Source of the DNA: DASUBV01 sp963725175
GTDB lineage: Bacteria > Actinomycetota > Actinomycetes > Streptosporangiales > Streptosporangiaceae
NCBI GenBank assembly: GCA_963725175.1
Contig: CAVRXH010000006.1
Coordinates: forward strand, 6,510,001-6,574,000
DNA: 64,000 bases
Direction: 5' to 3'
In this document: positions 54,945-63,285 of the stretch, piece by piece
How the letters are laid out: every line of letters begins with the position of its first letter
Numbering within the stretch: position 1 is the first letter of the stretch
Made by a program: the position numbers and the translations under genes
Notes under the pieces: model-generated
Told to the model about the DNA's origin: nothing
Seen by the model: only the letters and a program-made list of their open reading frames with translations
Databases searched by the model: none

Positions 54945-54950
54945 TACCGT
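54945..54950 (+). promoter_or_regulatory. Candidate leaderless -10 box of the RDD gene
   Basis: TACCGT ends 6 nt before the GTG at 54957. Confidence 0.45.
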
Positions 54951-54956
54951 TGGCAC

Positions 54957-55400
54957 GTGAGCAACACGAGCGCGGCACCGGGCCAGGCGGCGGCCAGCCA
55001 GCCAGCCGCCCAGGGCGCCGGCGACAGCTATCCGGGCAAGCGGTTCGGCCTGCCCGAGGACGGGCCGGGCTCGGTGGCCGGGGTTGGCCGGCGGCTGGTG
55101 GCCCTGATCCTGGACTGGGTCGCCTGCATGGTGATCTCGCTGGCCATCTTCCGTGTGCAGGTCTGGACGCTGGCCTTCTTCGCCGCCGAGACCTGGCTGC
55201 TGACCGCGCTGACCGGCTTCACGCTGGGCAAGCGGCTGCTCGGCATCCGGGTGGCGCGCCTGGACGGCCGCCCCGTCGGCCTGCTCTACGGGCTGATCCG
55301 CACGGTCCTGCTGCTGCTGGTAGTGCCCGCCCTGGTCTTCGACAAGGACCTGCGGGCGCTGCACGACAAGGCCGCCAGGACGGTCGTGCTGCGGGTCTGA
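54957..55400 (+). CDS. RDD-family membrane protein
   Basis: A 147-residue membrane protein. After a 40-residue polar start, the RDD domain has VAGVGRRLVALILDWVACMV (the R-x-x-A-x-x-x-D signature), two more hydrophobic segments, GFTLGKRLLGIRVARLDG and the terminal HDKAARTVVL. RDD proteins are small membrane proteins of mostly unknown transport role. It lies divergent from glnA1 and convergent with the DUF4191 gene, exactly as in mycobacteria and streptomycetes. The GTG start is preceded by a TACCGT hexamer. Confidence 0.88.
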   Translation: MSNTSAAPGQAAASQPAAQGAGDSYPGKRFGLPEDGPGSVAGVGRRLVALILDWVACMVISLAIFRVQVWTLAFFAAETWLLTALTGFTLGKRLLGIRVARLDGRPVGLLYGLIRTVLLLLVVPALVFDKDLRALHDKAARTVVLRV

Positions 55401-55432
55401 CCGACCCCGCGCAGGGCCTGGCGGCCCTGGTC

Positions 55433-56149
55433 TCAGCGGGTCCTGGGCTTGGGCGCCTTGGGCATCCGGGCGTTGCGGGGGACCGGGCCCTTGGGCATCT
55501 GGAGGGACTGCGGCAGCGCCTTGAGCCGGTAGTTCAGGTCCGCGATGGCCGGGCCCTTGAGGTTACGGGGCAGCTTCATGATGTGCCGCTGGAGCTGCCT
55601 GATGGACAGCTGGCCCTCGGCGTCGCCCACCTGGATGTCGTAGATCGGCACGTCATAGGCCACCCGGCTGACCCGCTTCTTCTCCGCCGCCAGCAGGCTG
55701 CCCAGCCGGTTCGGGGAGCCCTCGCCGATCAGGATCACCCCCGGCCGGCCGACCGACCGGTGCACCACGTCCATGTTCCTGTTGGCCGCGATGGCCGGGG
55801 TGACTGTCCAGTTGCCGCGCATGCTCTGCAGCACCGCCGCCGCCGCGCCTGGCTGCCCGGCGATGGCCGAATACTGCGCAGACTGCGCGAACCGGCCGAA
55901 CAGCAGCATCGTGGTCAGCACGCCGAGCAGCACGCCGAGCGGGATCAGGAACCCCGCGAGGCCGGTCAGCAGGCCGACCACTACGCAGACCGCCAGCACG
56001 CCAATGCCGGAGCCGATGATGATCGGCAGCGCCTTCGGGTTGGCCTTGCGGATGATCCCCGCGACCATGCCGATCTGCTTGAGACGGCCGGGGGCCGCCG
56101 CGTCGGCCGCGGCCTTCTTGCTGGCCGCCTGGCCGGGCTTATTTACCAT
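55433..56149 (-). CDS. DUF4191 membrane protein
   Basis: A 238-residue protein of the actinobacteria-specific DUF4191 family. A Lys/Ala-rich start (KPGQAASKKAAADAAAPGRL) precedes two adjacent hydrophobic helices (about 45-90), followed by a soluble domain with VLQSMRGNWTVTPAIAANRNMDVVHRSVG and VILIGEGSPNRLGSLLAAEKKRVSR and a basic Pro-rich tail. Function unknown. It is always found beside lipA, whose stop it overlaps by 7 bp here. TATCCT 7 nt upstream, inside the lipA 3' end, may give it its own transcript. Confidence 0.87.
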   Translation of the reverse strand: MVNKPGQAASKKAAADAAAPGRLKQIGMVAGIIRKANPKALPIIIGSGIGVLAVCVVVGLLTGLAGFLIPLGVLLGVLTTMLLFGRFAQSAQYSAIAGQPGAAAAVLQSMRGNWTVTPAIAANRNMDVVHRSVGRPGVILIGEGSPNRLGSLLAAEKKRVSRVAYDVPIYDIQVGDAEGQLSIRQLQRHIMKLPRNLKGPAIADLNYRLKALPQSLQMPKGPVPRNARMPKAPKPRTR

Positions 56150-57091
56150 GCAGGTGAGGATACCGGGCGCGGCCGGCTGGTGATTGCCTGGCGGTACAGC
56201 CGGCCCGCCCGGTAAGAGGACCGGACTAGCGGCCCGGACATCACTCCGGCGAAGCCCAGCTCGGTGGCGGCCTCGCCCAGCTCCTCGAACTCCTCCGGGG
56301 TCACCCACCGGTCGATCGGATGGTGGCGCACCGACGGGCGCAGGTACTGGGTGATGGTGAGCAGCTCGCAGCCGGCCCCGCGCAGGTCACGCATCGCGGC
56401 GATGACCTCGTCGCGCTCCTCGCCCATGCCCAGGATCAGGTTGGACTTGGTCACCATGTCCTGCTCGCGGGCGGCGGCCAGCACCTCAAGGGAGCGCTCG
56501 TAGCGGAATCCGGGCCGGATCCGGCGGAAGATCCTCGGCACCGTCTCGATGTTGTGCGCCAGCACCTCGGGCCGGGCGGCGAACACCTCGGCAAGCCGGG
56601 CCGGGCTCGGCGTTGAAGTCCGGGATCAGCAGCTCGACGCCGCACCCCGGCACGTTCTCGTGGATCTCCCGGCAGGTCTGCGCGTACAGCCAGGCCCCGC
56701 CGTCTGGCAGGTCGTCGCGGGCCACTCCGGTGACGGTCGCGTAGCGCAGCCCCATCGTGGCCACCGACTCGGCGACCCGGCGCGGCTCGTCGGCGTCCAG
56801 CGGGGCGGGCTTGCCCGTGGCGATCTGGCAGAAGTCACACCGCCTGGTGCACTGGTCGCCGCCGATGAGGAACGTCGCCTCGCGGTCCTCCCAGCACTCG
56901 AAGATGTTGGGGCAGCCCGCCTCCTCGCACACGGTGTGCAGTCCCTCGCGCCGCACCAGGTCCTTGAGCTGGGTGTACTGCGGACCAGTCCGCAGCCTGG
57001 TCTTGATCCACGGCGGCTTGCGCTCGATCGGGACCTGGCTGTTGCGCGCTTCCAGGCGGAGCATCCGCCGGCCTTCAGGTGCGAGAACCAC
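56143..57091 (-). pseudogene. lipA: Lipoyl synthase, frameshifted
   Basis: A radical-SAM lipoyl synthase of about 316 codons. The N-terminal auxiliary cluster Cys residues are in TVCEEAGCPNIFECW, the SAM cluster in CTRRCDFCQI, and the domain follows with YATVTGVARDDLPDGGAWLY. At about 56595-56606 one extra base shifts the frame; the remainder continues from ARLAEVFAARPEVLAHN with TKSNLILGMGE, LTITQYLRPS and the terminal GPLVRSSYRAG. All clusters and the conserved RSSYRAG end are present, so a consensus error is likely. LipA inserts two sulfurs into octanoyl groups on lipoyl domains, such as those of SucB. GTG 57091 fits homologues; ATG 57064 has a better ribosome site. Confidence 0.88.
56157..56162 (-). 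promoter_or_regulatory. Candidate leaderless -10 box of the DUF4191 gene
   Basis: TATCCT on the minus strand ends 7 nt before the ATG at 56149, within the end of lipA. Confidence 0.4.
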
Positions 57092-57227
57092 GCCTTCAGC
57101 GTAGTACCGGCCCGGTGCTGGCCAGCACCGTGGTGGACCAGCCCCGTGGCGACCCGGAGCCCAGGTCAGCCGCCGGGGCCGGCGGGCCGATGTGACGAGT
57201 GGCACTGTTGTCCGGGACCATGGGGGG

Positions 57228-58550
57228 ATGCAAAACCAGTTTGAGCCCCCCTCAGGGACCCGGGATTTCCTGGCCGCCGAGTTCGAGGAACGCGAGCAGG
57301 CCTTCGGGATCATCCGCTCGGTCTTCCTCCGCTACGGCTTCGAGCCGCTGCAGACCCCGGCGTTCGAGCGCCTGGACGTGCTGTTCGGCAAGTACGGCGA
57401 CGAAGGCGAGAAACTCGTCTTCAAGATCCTCCGCCGCGGCGAGCATGAGGCATCGGGCGAGGCGGACCTGGCGCTGCGTTATGACCTGACGGTCCCGCTG
57501 GCGCGGGTGGCCGCGGCCTACGAGGGACGGCTGCCCTCGCCGTACAAGCGGTATGCGATAGGTCCGGTCTGGCGGGCCGACCGGCCGGGCAAGAACCGGT
57601 TCCGCGAGTTCGTGCAGTGCGACCTGGACGCGCTCGGCTCCGCCTCGCTGCTCGCCGACGCCGAGGTGCTGTGCGCCCAGCACGACGCGCTGGCCGAGCT
57701 GGGCATCGGCGAGTTCGTCATCCAGCTCAACTCCCGGCACGCCCTGGCCGGCCTGCTGGAGGCCTTCAAGATCCCGCCGGAGCTGGGCGCCGGGGCGCTC
57801 ACCTCGCTGGACAAGCTGGACAACCTGCCCCCCGGCGAGGTGGTCGCCGAGCTGACCGGGCGCGGCCTGGACCAGGCGCAGGCCGGCGAGCTGGTCGCCG
57901 CCATGACCGCGCCGGACGCCCACGACCGGGTGCGGGCGGCGCTCAAGTCCAGCGAGGAAGGCGTGGCCGGGCTGGACGAGGTGGACCAGATCCTCGCGGT
58001 CACCGGCGCCCAGCTCCCCGCCGGGCGGATCGCGTTCACGCCGCGGCTGGTCCGCGGGCTGAGCTACTACACCGGGCCGGTCTGGGAGATCGTGGTGCCG
58101 GGGGTGCCGGGGTCGCTGGCCGGCGGCGGCCGGTACGACCACCTCATCGCCCAGCTCGGCGGGCCTGACGTGCCGGGCACCGGCGGGTCGCTGGGCACCG
58201 AGCGGATCCTGTCGTCGCTGCCGGTCAGCTCGGCGTTCCAGCGTGGCCGGCTGGACGTGGCGGTGACCATCATGAGCGCGGAGCTCGCCACCGACTCCTT
58301 CGGCCTGGCGGCGGCCGCCAGGGCGGCCGGGCTGCGGGCCAGCGTTTACCTGGGCGCGTCCGGCAAGCTGAGCAAGCAGCTGCGCTGGGCCAGCGACCAG
58401 GGCGCCCGCTGGTGCCTGATCTACGGCGGCCGGGAGCAGGAGGCGGGCATCGTGAAGGTCCGCGACATGCTCAGCCGCGAGGAGTCAGACGTGCCGACGG
58501 GCGAGCTGGGCGCGCACCTGGCCTATGCGGCGGCCGGGCAGGGCGCCTGA
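57228..58550 (+). CDS. hisS: Histidine--tRNA ligase, eukaryote/archaea-like type
   Basis: A 440-residue class II synthetase. Motif 2 is RADRPGKNRFREFVQCDLDALG, preceded by LRYDLTVPLARVAA and YKRYAIGPVWR; the histidine loop is VRGLSYYTGPVWEI; motif 3 region GGSLGTERIL. The C-terminal anticodon domain (about 345-435) has VYLGASGKLSKQLRWASDQGA and DVPTGELGAHL. Wording of motif 2 and the DKLDNLPPGEV insert resemble eukaryotic cytosolic and some Bacteroidetes enzymes more than the usual actinobacterial HisS, so it may be a second, acquired copy. Placement between lipA and lipB, facing away from lipA, is unusual. ATG 57228 fits the family start. Confidence 0.82.
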   Translation: MQNQFEPPSGTRDFLAAEFEEREQAFGIIRSVFLRYGFEPLQTPAFERLDVLFGKYGDEGEKLVFKILRRGEHEASGEADLALRYDLTVPLARVAAAYEGRLPSPYKRYAIGPVWRADRPGKNRFREFVQCDLDALGSASLLADAEVLCAQHDALAELGIGEFVIQLNSRHALAGLLEAFKIPPELGAGALTSLDKLDNLPPGEVVAELTGRGLDQAQAGELVAAMTAPDAHDRVRAALKSSEEGVAGLDEVDQILAVTGAQLPAGRIAFTPRLVRGLSYYTGPVWEIVVPGVPGSLAGGGRYDHLIAQLGGPDVPGTGGSLGTERILSSLPVSSAFQRGRLDVAVTIMSAELATDSFGLAAAARAAGLRASVYLGASGKLSKQLRWASDQGARWCLIYGGREQEAGIVKVRDMLSREESDVPTGELGAHLAYAAAGQGA

Positions 58551-58566
58551 GCCGGGGCGCCTGAGC
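58541..58566. repeat. 12-bp duplication across the hisS stop
   Basis: GGGCGCCTGAGC occurs at 58541-58552 and 58555-58566. The first copy carries the hisS stop TGA (58548-58550). A small inverted repeat CTGAG/CTCAG follows and includes the lipB stop. Confidence 0.75.
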
Positions 58567-58570
58567 TGAC

Positions 58571-59296
58571 TCAGGCCGTCGCGGCCACCGGGCTGCCCGC
58601 CGTGGGGCTGCCCAGCAGGTCCGCCACGTCCGCGCGGCGGAACGAGCCCGTGCCGAGCACCTCGGCGATGTGCCGCTCGGCGGCGTCCAGCACGTCAGCG
58701 ACGCCGACCGGGCGGCCGGCCTCGGCCGACAGCGAGGTCACGCCAGCGTCGCTGATCCCGCACGGCACGAACCGGTCGAACCAGCCCAGGTCGCAGTCGC
58801 AGTTCAGCGCGATGCCGTGCATGGTGACGCCCCTGGCGACCCGGATGCCCACCGCGCCGACCTTGCGGTCGCGCTGGCCGCCGCGGCCGGTGATCCACAC
58901 GCCGCTGCGGCCCTCCACCCGCCCGGCCGTGACGCCGAAGTCCGCGCAGACAGAGATCATGATCTCCTCGGTGGCCCGGACGTAGGCGACCACGTCAAGC
59001 GGCTCGGCCAGCGCCATGACCGGGTAGCCGACGAGCTGCCCTGGCCCGTGCCAGGTCATCTTGCCGCCCCGGTCGACGTCGATCACTGGCGCGCCCGGGT
59101 CCCCGAGCGGGCGGTCCTCCGGGCTGGTCCGCTTGCCCGCCGTATACACCGGCGTGTGCTCAAGCAGCAGCACGGTGTCGGGAATCTCCCCGGCGACCCG
59201 CCGCTCGTGCAGGGCGCGCTGTACCTCAAGCGCGTCGAGGTAGGGGACGGCCGCGTCGCCGAGCCCCAGCCGGGTGATGACCAGGTCGCGTTCCAT
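58571..59296 (-). CDS. lipB: Octanoyl-[acyl carrier protein]:protein octanoyltransferase
   Basis: A 241-residue LipB. It has EHTPVYTAGKRTSPED, IDVDRGGKMTWHGPGQLVGYP (RGGxxTxHxPGQ signature), VGAVGIRVARGVTMHGIALNC with the catalytic Lys, and the catalytic Cys in FVPCGISDAGVTSL. LipB moves octanoate from acyl-carrier protein to lipoyl domains before LipA inserts sulfur. A short Ala/Gly C-terminal tail ends at 58571. TAGGCT ends 6 nt before the ATG. Confidence 0.93.
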   Translation of the reverse strand: MERDLVITRLGLGDAAVPYLDALEVQRALHERRVAGEIPDTVLLLEHTPVYTAGKRTSPEDRPLGDPGAPVIDVDRGGKMTWHGPGQLVGYPVMALAEPLDVVAYVRATEEIMISVCADFGVTAGRVEGRSGVWITGRGGQRDRKVGAVGIRVARGVTMHGIALNCDCDLGWFDRFVPCGISDAGVTSLSAEAGRPVGVADVLDAAERHIAEVLGTGSFRRADVADLLGSPTAGSPVAATA

Positions 59297-59302
59297 GCCA
59301 GC

Positions 59303-59308
59303 AGCCTA
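59303..59308 (-). promoter_or_regulatory. Candidate leaderless -10 box of lipB
   Basis: TAGGCT on the minus strand ends 6 nt before the lipB ATG at 59296. Confidence 0.45.
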
Positions 59309-59431
59309 TGCCGGGGCGCGCCGCTCGTCGGCCTGCGGGCGCGCGGGCGCCCGGCCGCGGTGTCAGTCTGGCACGGGACAAATGATCGTGCTCTATATGC
59401 TATAACTGCTCTCTATGCGGAGGCATCGCGG

Positions 59432-60538
59432 ATGAGCCAGGGCGGCGTGCTGCGCACCATGCGCCGCGAGCTGGGGCAGCGGCTGCGCGGCGAGCGGGTC
59501 GCCGCCGGGTACTCGCAGGCCCAGCTCGCCCGGCGGGCCGGGTACGCCCGCAGCACCGTGTCCACGGTCGAGGGCGGCGGCCAGAACGCCCCCCGGCTGT
59601 TCTGGGAGCGCTGCGACGACATCCTGGCCACCGGGACCGCGCTGACCAGCGGGTTCGACGCCATCGCCCGGCACGCCGCAGCCATCGCGCCCGCCGTGCC
59701 CGCCAGGCCCGCGGGGCGGCGGCCAGGACCGGCAGGCCTTGCCGCCGCCGACGGGTCACTGCCGCTGGACGGGCGGCTGCTCGACGCGGCGACCGTGGCC
59801 GAGGTGGCCGATGCCTGCGGCCGGCTGGGCTGGCGCACCGAGACCGGGCACGGGCGGGTCACCCTGCTGTGCGGGACCGGCGTGGACGCGCTGGAGGTGG
59901 CCAGGCCTGCCGGGATGATCGCGGCCCGCTGGTGGCTGCATACCGGCGGCCAGCCCGACGAGATCCGCGGCCTGCCCGCGCTGCCCTCGCCGGCCGACGC
60001 GCTCGCGGTGATCGCGGCGGGGGAGCGGTGGTACTTCCTGGTCCAGGCCGGCGCCTGCCCCTGGAGCCCGGCACCGGCGCCGAGGCTGGCCAGCTCCGTC
60101 AGGGTGGCAGCCGGCGGTTCAGCGGCCGGGGGTTCAGCCGGGGGCGGCCTCGGTGGCGGGGCGGCACCGGCCGGTGGAGTGGCGCCGGCTGGCGGGGTGG
60201 GTGCCGTTGGGCACGCTGCCGGCGGCCCGGTGCTGCGGTGGCATGCCGAGGGGAGCCGGGTGCCGGTGCCGCCGTCCCGCGACGAGCGCGGCGGGATCGC
60301 CGGGTGGGCGCACCTGCCGCCGGCCAGGTTCCGGCCCGCCGACCCGGTCGTGCTGCTCGCGCTGCTCTCCCTGGCGGTGCGGGTCGCCGGCGAGGACGCG
60401 CTGACCCTGCCGGGCGGGGTGCGGGTGCTGCCCGCCGTCGGCCTCGTCTCCAGCCCGGCCCCCGTCTCCAGCCCGGCGCCCGTTCCCTGCCCGGCCCCCG
60501 TCCCCGCCGTCGGCTGCGGCCAGGGCGGCATCCGCTAG
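59432..60538 (+). CDS. XRE-type HTH protein with long uncharacterised C-terminus
   Basis: A 368-residue protein. Residues 10-60 form an XRE helix-turn-helix (GQRLRGERVAAGYSQAQLAR, AGYARSTVSTVEGGGQN). The middle (about 108-210) is a folded-looking region with VAEVADACGRLGWRTETGHGRVTLLCGTG and MIAARWWLHTGG. A Gly/Ala-rich linker (about 225-265) separates it from RWHAEGSRVPVPPSRDERGGIAGWAHLPPARFRPADPV and a Pro/Val repeat tail. The C-terminus has no family I recognise. GGAGG 8 nt before the ATG supports the start. An AT-rich stretch (59380-59415) just upstream, with repeated CTCTAT elements, may be its promoter and operator. Confidence 0.77.
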   Translation: MSQGGVLRTMRRELGQRLRGERVAAGYSQAQLARRAGYARSTVSTVEGGGQNAPRLFWERCDDILATGTALTSGFDAIARHAAAIAPAVPARPAGRRPGPAGLAAADGSLPLDGRLLDAATVAEVADACGRLGWRTETGHGRVTLLCGTGVDALEVARPAGMIAARWWLHTGGQPDEIRGLPALPSPADALAVIAAGERWYFLVQAGACPWSPAPAPRLASSVRVAAGGSAAGGSAGGGLGGGAAPAGGVAPAGGVGAVGHAAGGPVLRWHAEGSRVPVPPSRDERGGIAGWAHLPPARFRPADPVVLLALLSLAVRVAGEDALTLPGGVRVLPAVGLVSSPAPVSSPAPVPCPAPVPAVGCGQGGIR

Positions 60539-60625
60539 CCGGACCGCCTCGCCCGTTAGGCGCTTATTACCGTCGCGCCCGTCGTTGATTTCGGGCTGCC
60601 GTATTTGGGTTCGGAATTAAGACGT

Positions 60626-60656
60626 AGGACTTTGGGCGTATGACGCCCAAAGTCCT
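60626..60656. terminator. Perfect 14-bp inverted repeat with 3-nt loop
   Basis: AGGACTTTGGGCGT (60626-60639) pairs perfectly with 60643-60656 around ATG. It lies 88 bp after the XRE stop and 124 bp before the permease start, with a short T-rich run (TCTTTT) 8 bp beyond. Either a terminator or a regulator-binding palindrome. The rest of the 241-bp gap holds nothing else clear. Confidence 0.6.
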
Positions 60657-60779
60657 CCATGATCTTTTAGTTTCGGACTTGCCTGCGGCTGCGGGGCGCG
60701 GAGCGCGATGCGGCACGGGGCGCAGAAAGATGACGGGGCTGGTGACGGAGGCCCGCCTGGCAGGCGGCGTCAGCCGACG

Positions 60780-62270
60780 ATGCCGGGCATGTCTGACATT
60801 TCCTCGGAGAGCTTTGCGGCCGCCAGCGCCGCGATGAAGTCCGCCCCGGCGGCCCGGCTGGAACCCGACGCCATCGGGGTCGCCCAGGACACGGTGATCG
60901 GGATGGCCACGTCCGGGCCGGCGGTATCGGTCGGCCTGACCCTGGCGGCGCTGGCGGCGGCGACCGCCTACGCCGGCGGCATCGTGCTGATCCTGACCGC
61001 GATCCCGATGCTGGTGATCGCGAACGCCTACCGGCGGCTGAACCTGTGGAACGCGAGCTGCGGCGCGTCGTTCGAGTGGGTCGGCCGGGCGATCAGCCCG
61101 TACCTGGGCTTCCTGACCGGCTGGCTGATGATCACCGGCACGCTGATCGGCACGCTGAGCCCGGTCGTGGTGATCGGCCCCGCCGTGCTCGCCGTGTTCG
61201 GCGCGAGCTCCGCGAGTCCGTGGCCTGACCTGCTCATCGCCACCGCCATCTGCCTGGTCATGCTGGTGATCGCCGTGACCGGCATCAAGATCACCGCCCG
61301 GACGCAGGTCGGCATGGGCGTGATCGAGTACGTGATCCTGATCGGCTTCGCGCTCGCGGGGCTGGTCGCGGTGCTGAGCCACCGGGCCGGCAGCTTCCAC
61401 GTCACCGCGAGCTGGTTCAGCCTGACCGGGATCGGCGGCCACGGCAGCCTGGCGGCCGGGTTCCTGCTGGCGGTGTTCATCTACACCGGCTGGGACGGCA
61501 CCCTGTACGTGAACGAGGAGGTGCGGCACCGCCGGGTCAACCCCGGCAAGGCGGCGATGTGGGCCGTCGCCCTGGTCGCGATCATCTACGTGGTGTCCCA
61601 GATCGGGCTCCAGGGCGTGGTGAGCCCGGCGCGGCTCCAGGCGCACTCCACCTCGGCGCTGGTGTACGTGGCGGGCGCGCTTGGCGGCAGCGGCTGGGCG
61701 AAGGTCATGGCGCTGGCGCTGGCCCTGTCGGTGATCGCCGCGACCGGCGCGGGGATCGTGCTCACCGCCCGGATCGCCTACGGCATGGCCAGCCGCCACG
61801 TGCTGCCCGGCTTCCTGGCCGCCGTGTCGCCCCGGTACGCCACCCCGGTCCCCGCCACCCTGGTGGCCGGGATCATCCTGATCGGCCTGGCCTGGCTGTA
61901 CCTGCTGACCACCACGGTGCAGGGCGCGTTCGACGACGTCATCGACATCACCGGCCTGCTGTACGCGGCGTTCTACATCCTGACCGCGCTAGCCGCGATC
62001 GTGTATTACCGGCGCCGGGTCCTGTCCAGCGTCAGGGACGCCGTGATCCTCGGCATCCTGCCGCTGGCCTCGGTCGGCTTCCTTGGCTGGGTCATCGTCA
62101 AGTCCGTGCAGGCCGCGCCCGCCGTGCAGCGCTGGTCGCTGGTCGGGCTGCTGGTGGCCGGCGTGGTCCTGATGCTCGTCGCCCGGCTGGCCTGGCGGTC
62201 GCCGTTCTTCCAGATCGCGCGGGAGAGCGACCCCGCGCCCGCCACGGGAGCGGCCGCCCGGCGCGGCTAG
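60780..62270 (+). CDS. APC-family amino acid permease
   Basis: A 496-residue membrane protein with about 12 helices. After 38 polar residues the first hydrophobic segment is VIGMATSGPAVSVGLTLAAL, so the usual GxG of helix 1 is replaced by TSGP. Other typical segments are FEWVGRAISPYLGFLTGWLM, VFIYTGWDGTLYVNEEV and VYVAGALGGSGWAKVMALAL. It would import amino acids or polyamines by proton symport. ATG 60780 or 60789 are both possible; neither has a strong ribosome site. It is convergent with the TIGR01777 gene and unrelated in sequence to the permease at 27.4 kb beyond family level. Confidence 0.83.
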   Translation: MPGMSDISSESFAAASAAMKSAPAARLEPDAIGVAQDTVIGMATSGPAVSVGLTLAALAAATAYAGGIVLILTAIPMLVIANAYRRLNLWNASCGASFEWVGRAISPYLGFLTGWLMITGTLIGTLSPVVVIGPAVLAVFGASSASPWPDLLIATAICLVMLVIAVTGIKITARTQVGMGVIEYVILIGFALAGLVAVLSHRAGSFHVTASWFSLTGIGGHGSLAAGFLLAVFIYTGWDGTLYVNEEVRHRRVNPGKAAMWAVALVAIIYVVSQIGLQGVVSPARLQAHSTSALVYVAGALGGSGWAKVMALALALSVIAATGAGIVLTARIAYGMASRHVLPGFLAAVSPRYATPVPATLVAGIILIGLAWLYLLTTTVQGAFDDVIDITGLLYAAFYILTALAAIVYYRRRVLSSVRDAVILGILPLASVGFLGWVIVKSVQAAPAVQRWSLVGLLVAGVVLMLVARLAWRSPFFQIARESDPAPATGAAARRG

Positions 62271-62300
62271 ACCGCGCGGGGCCGAGCCCAGGACAGAACC

Positions 62301-63216
62301 CTAGGCCAGCTCGGCGGCCAGGGCGGCGGCGATGCCGGGGTAGCGGAAGGCGAACCCGGCGTCGGTCAGCCGGGCCGGGGTGACCCGGTTGCTGCCGAGC
62401 AGCTCGCCGGAGACCTCGCCGAGGGCGGCGCGCAGCACGCCGGCCGGCACGGCGAGCACGGCCGGGCCGGCGCACCGCTGCGGCGAGCGCCGCGGTGAAC
62501 TCGGCGTTGGTCACCGGCTCCGGCGCGGTCAGGTTGACCGGGCCGCTGATCTCGTCGTGGTCGAGCAGGAACCGGATCGCCCGTACCTCGTCGGTGCGGG
62601 CGATCCAGCTCAGGTACTGGGTGCCGGGGCCGATCCGGCCGCCGAGACCGAGCCGGAACAGCGGCAGCAGCGGGCCGAGCATGCCGCCCTGGCGGGACAG
62701 CACGATGCCCGAGCGAAGGCTCACCACCCTGGTGCCGCCCCGCGTGGCCTGGTTCGCGGCGGCCTCCCAGTCCCTGACCAGGTCGGCGAGGAACCCGGCG
62801 CCAACCGGGTCTGACTCGACGGCAGGCCGGTCGCCGGTGCCGCCGTACCAGCCGATGGCCGAGCCGCAGAGCAGCACCGGCGGCGGCTGCGGTGCGGCGG
62901 CGATGGCCTCGGTGATCGCGGTGGTGCTGATGATCCTGCTGTCCCGCAGCACCTGCTTGCGGGCCGGGGTCCAGCGGCCGCCCGCGACCGGGGCGCCGGA
63001 CAGGTGGATCATGGCGTCCGCGCCGCTGAGCACGGCCGGGTCAAGGCCGCCGGCCCGGATCATCGGGTCCCAGCGGACCTCGCCTGGTGCGCCGGGCGCC
63101 CGCCGCACCAGGCGGGTGACGCTGACGCCGTCGAGCTCCAGGCTCGCCGCGAGGGCGCTGCCGATGAGCCCGGACGCGGCGGAAAGCACGATGCGCACGG
63201 CCATCCCCCCAGCCAT
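62301..63216 (-). pseudogene. TIGR01777-family epimerase, frameshifted
   Basis: An NAD(P)-dependent epimerase-like protein of about 304 codons. The Rossmann loop is LSAASGLIGSALAASLE (GxxGxxG-type), then DAMIHLSGAPVAGGRW, SAIGWYGGTGDRP and FRLGLGGRIGPGTQYLSWIARTDEV, the signature blocks of TIGR01777. At about 62460-62470 one extra base shifts the frame; the C-terminus continues in another frame as AVLAVPAGVLRAALGE and ends AALAAELA at 62301. GAGGA before ATG 63216 supports the start. Function is unknown; a role near cell division or sugar-nucleotide chemistry has been suggested for relatives. It sits next to sucB as in mycobacteria. Confidence 0.85.
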
Positions 63217-63285
63217 GAGTAAATCCTCTGCGCGGCCTACCCCCGGCGGGCGGGCGTAACCGCCGCCCGCCGGGGTGCCGCGGTC

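Noticed and set aside
53319..54950. Long plus-strand frame opposite glnA1
   Set aside because: Only its 3' part (from 54957) is the RDD protein. The part opposite glnA1 is Val/Arg/Gln-rich shadow coding.
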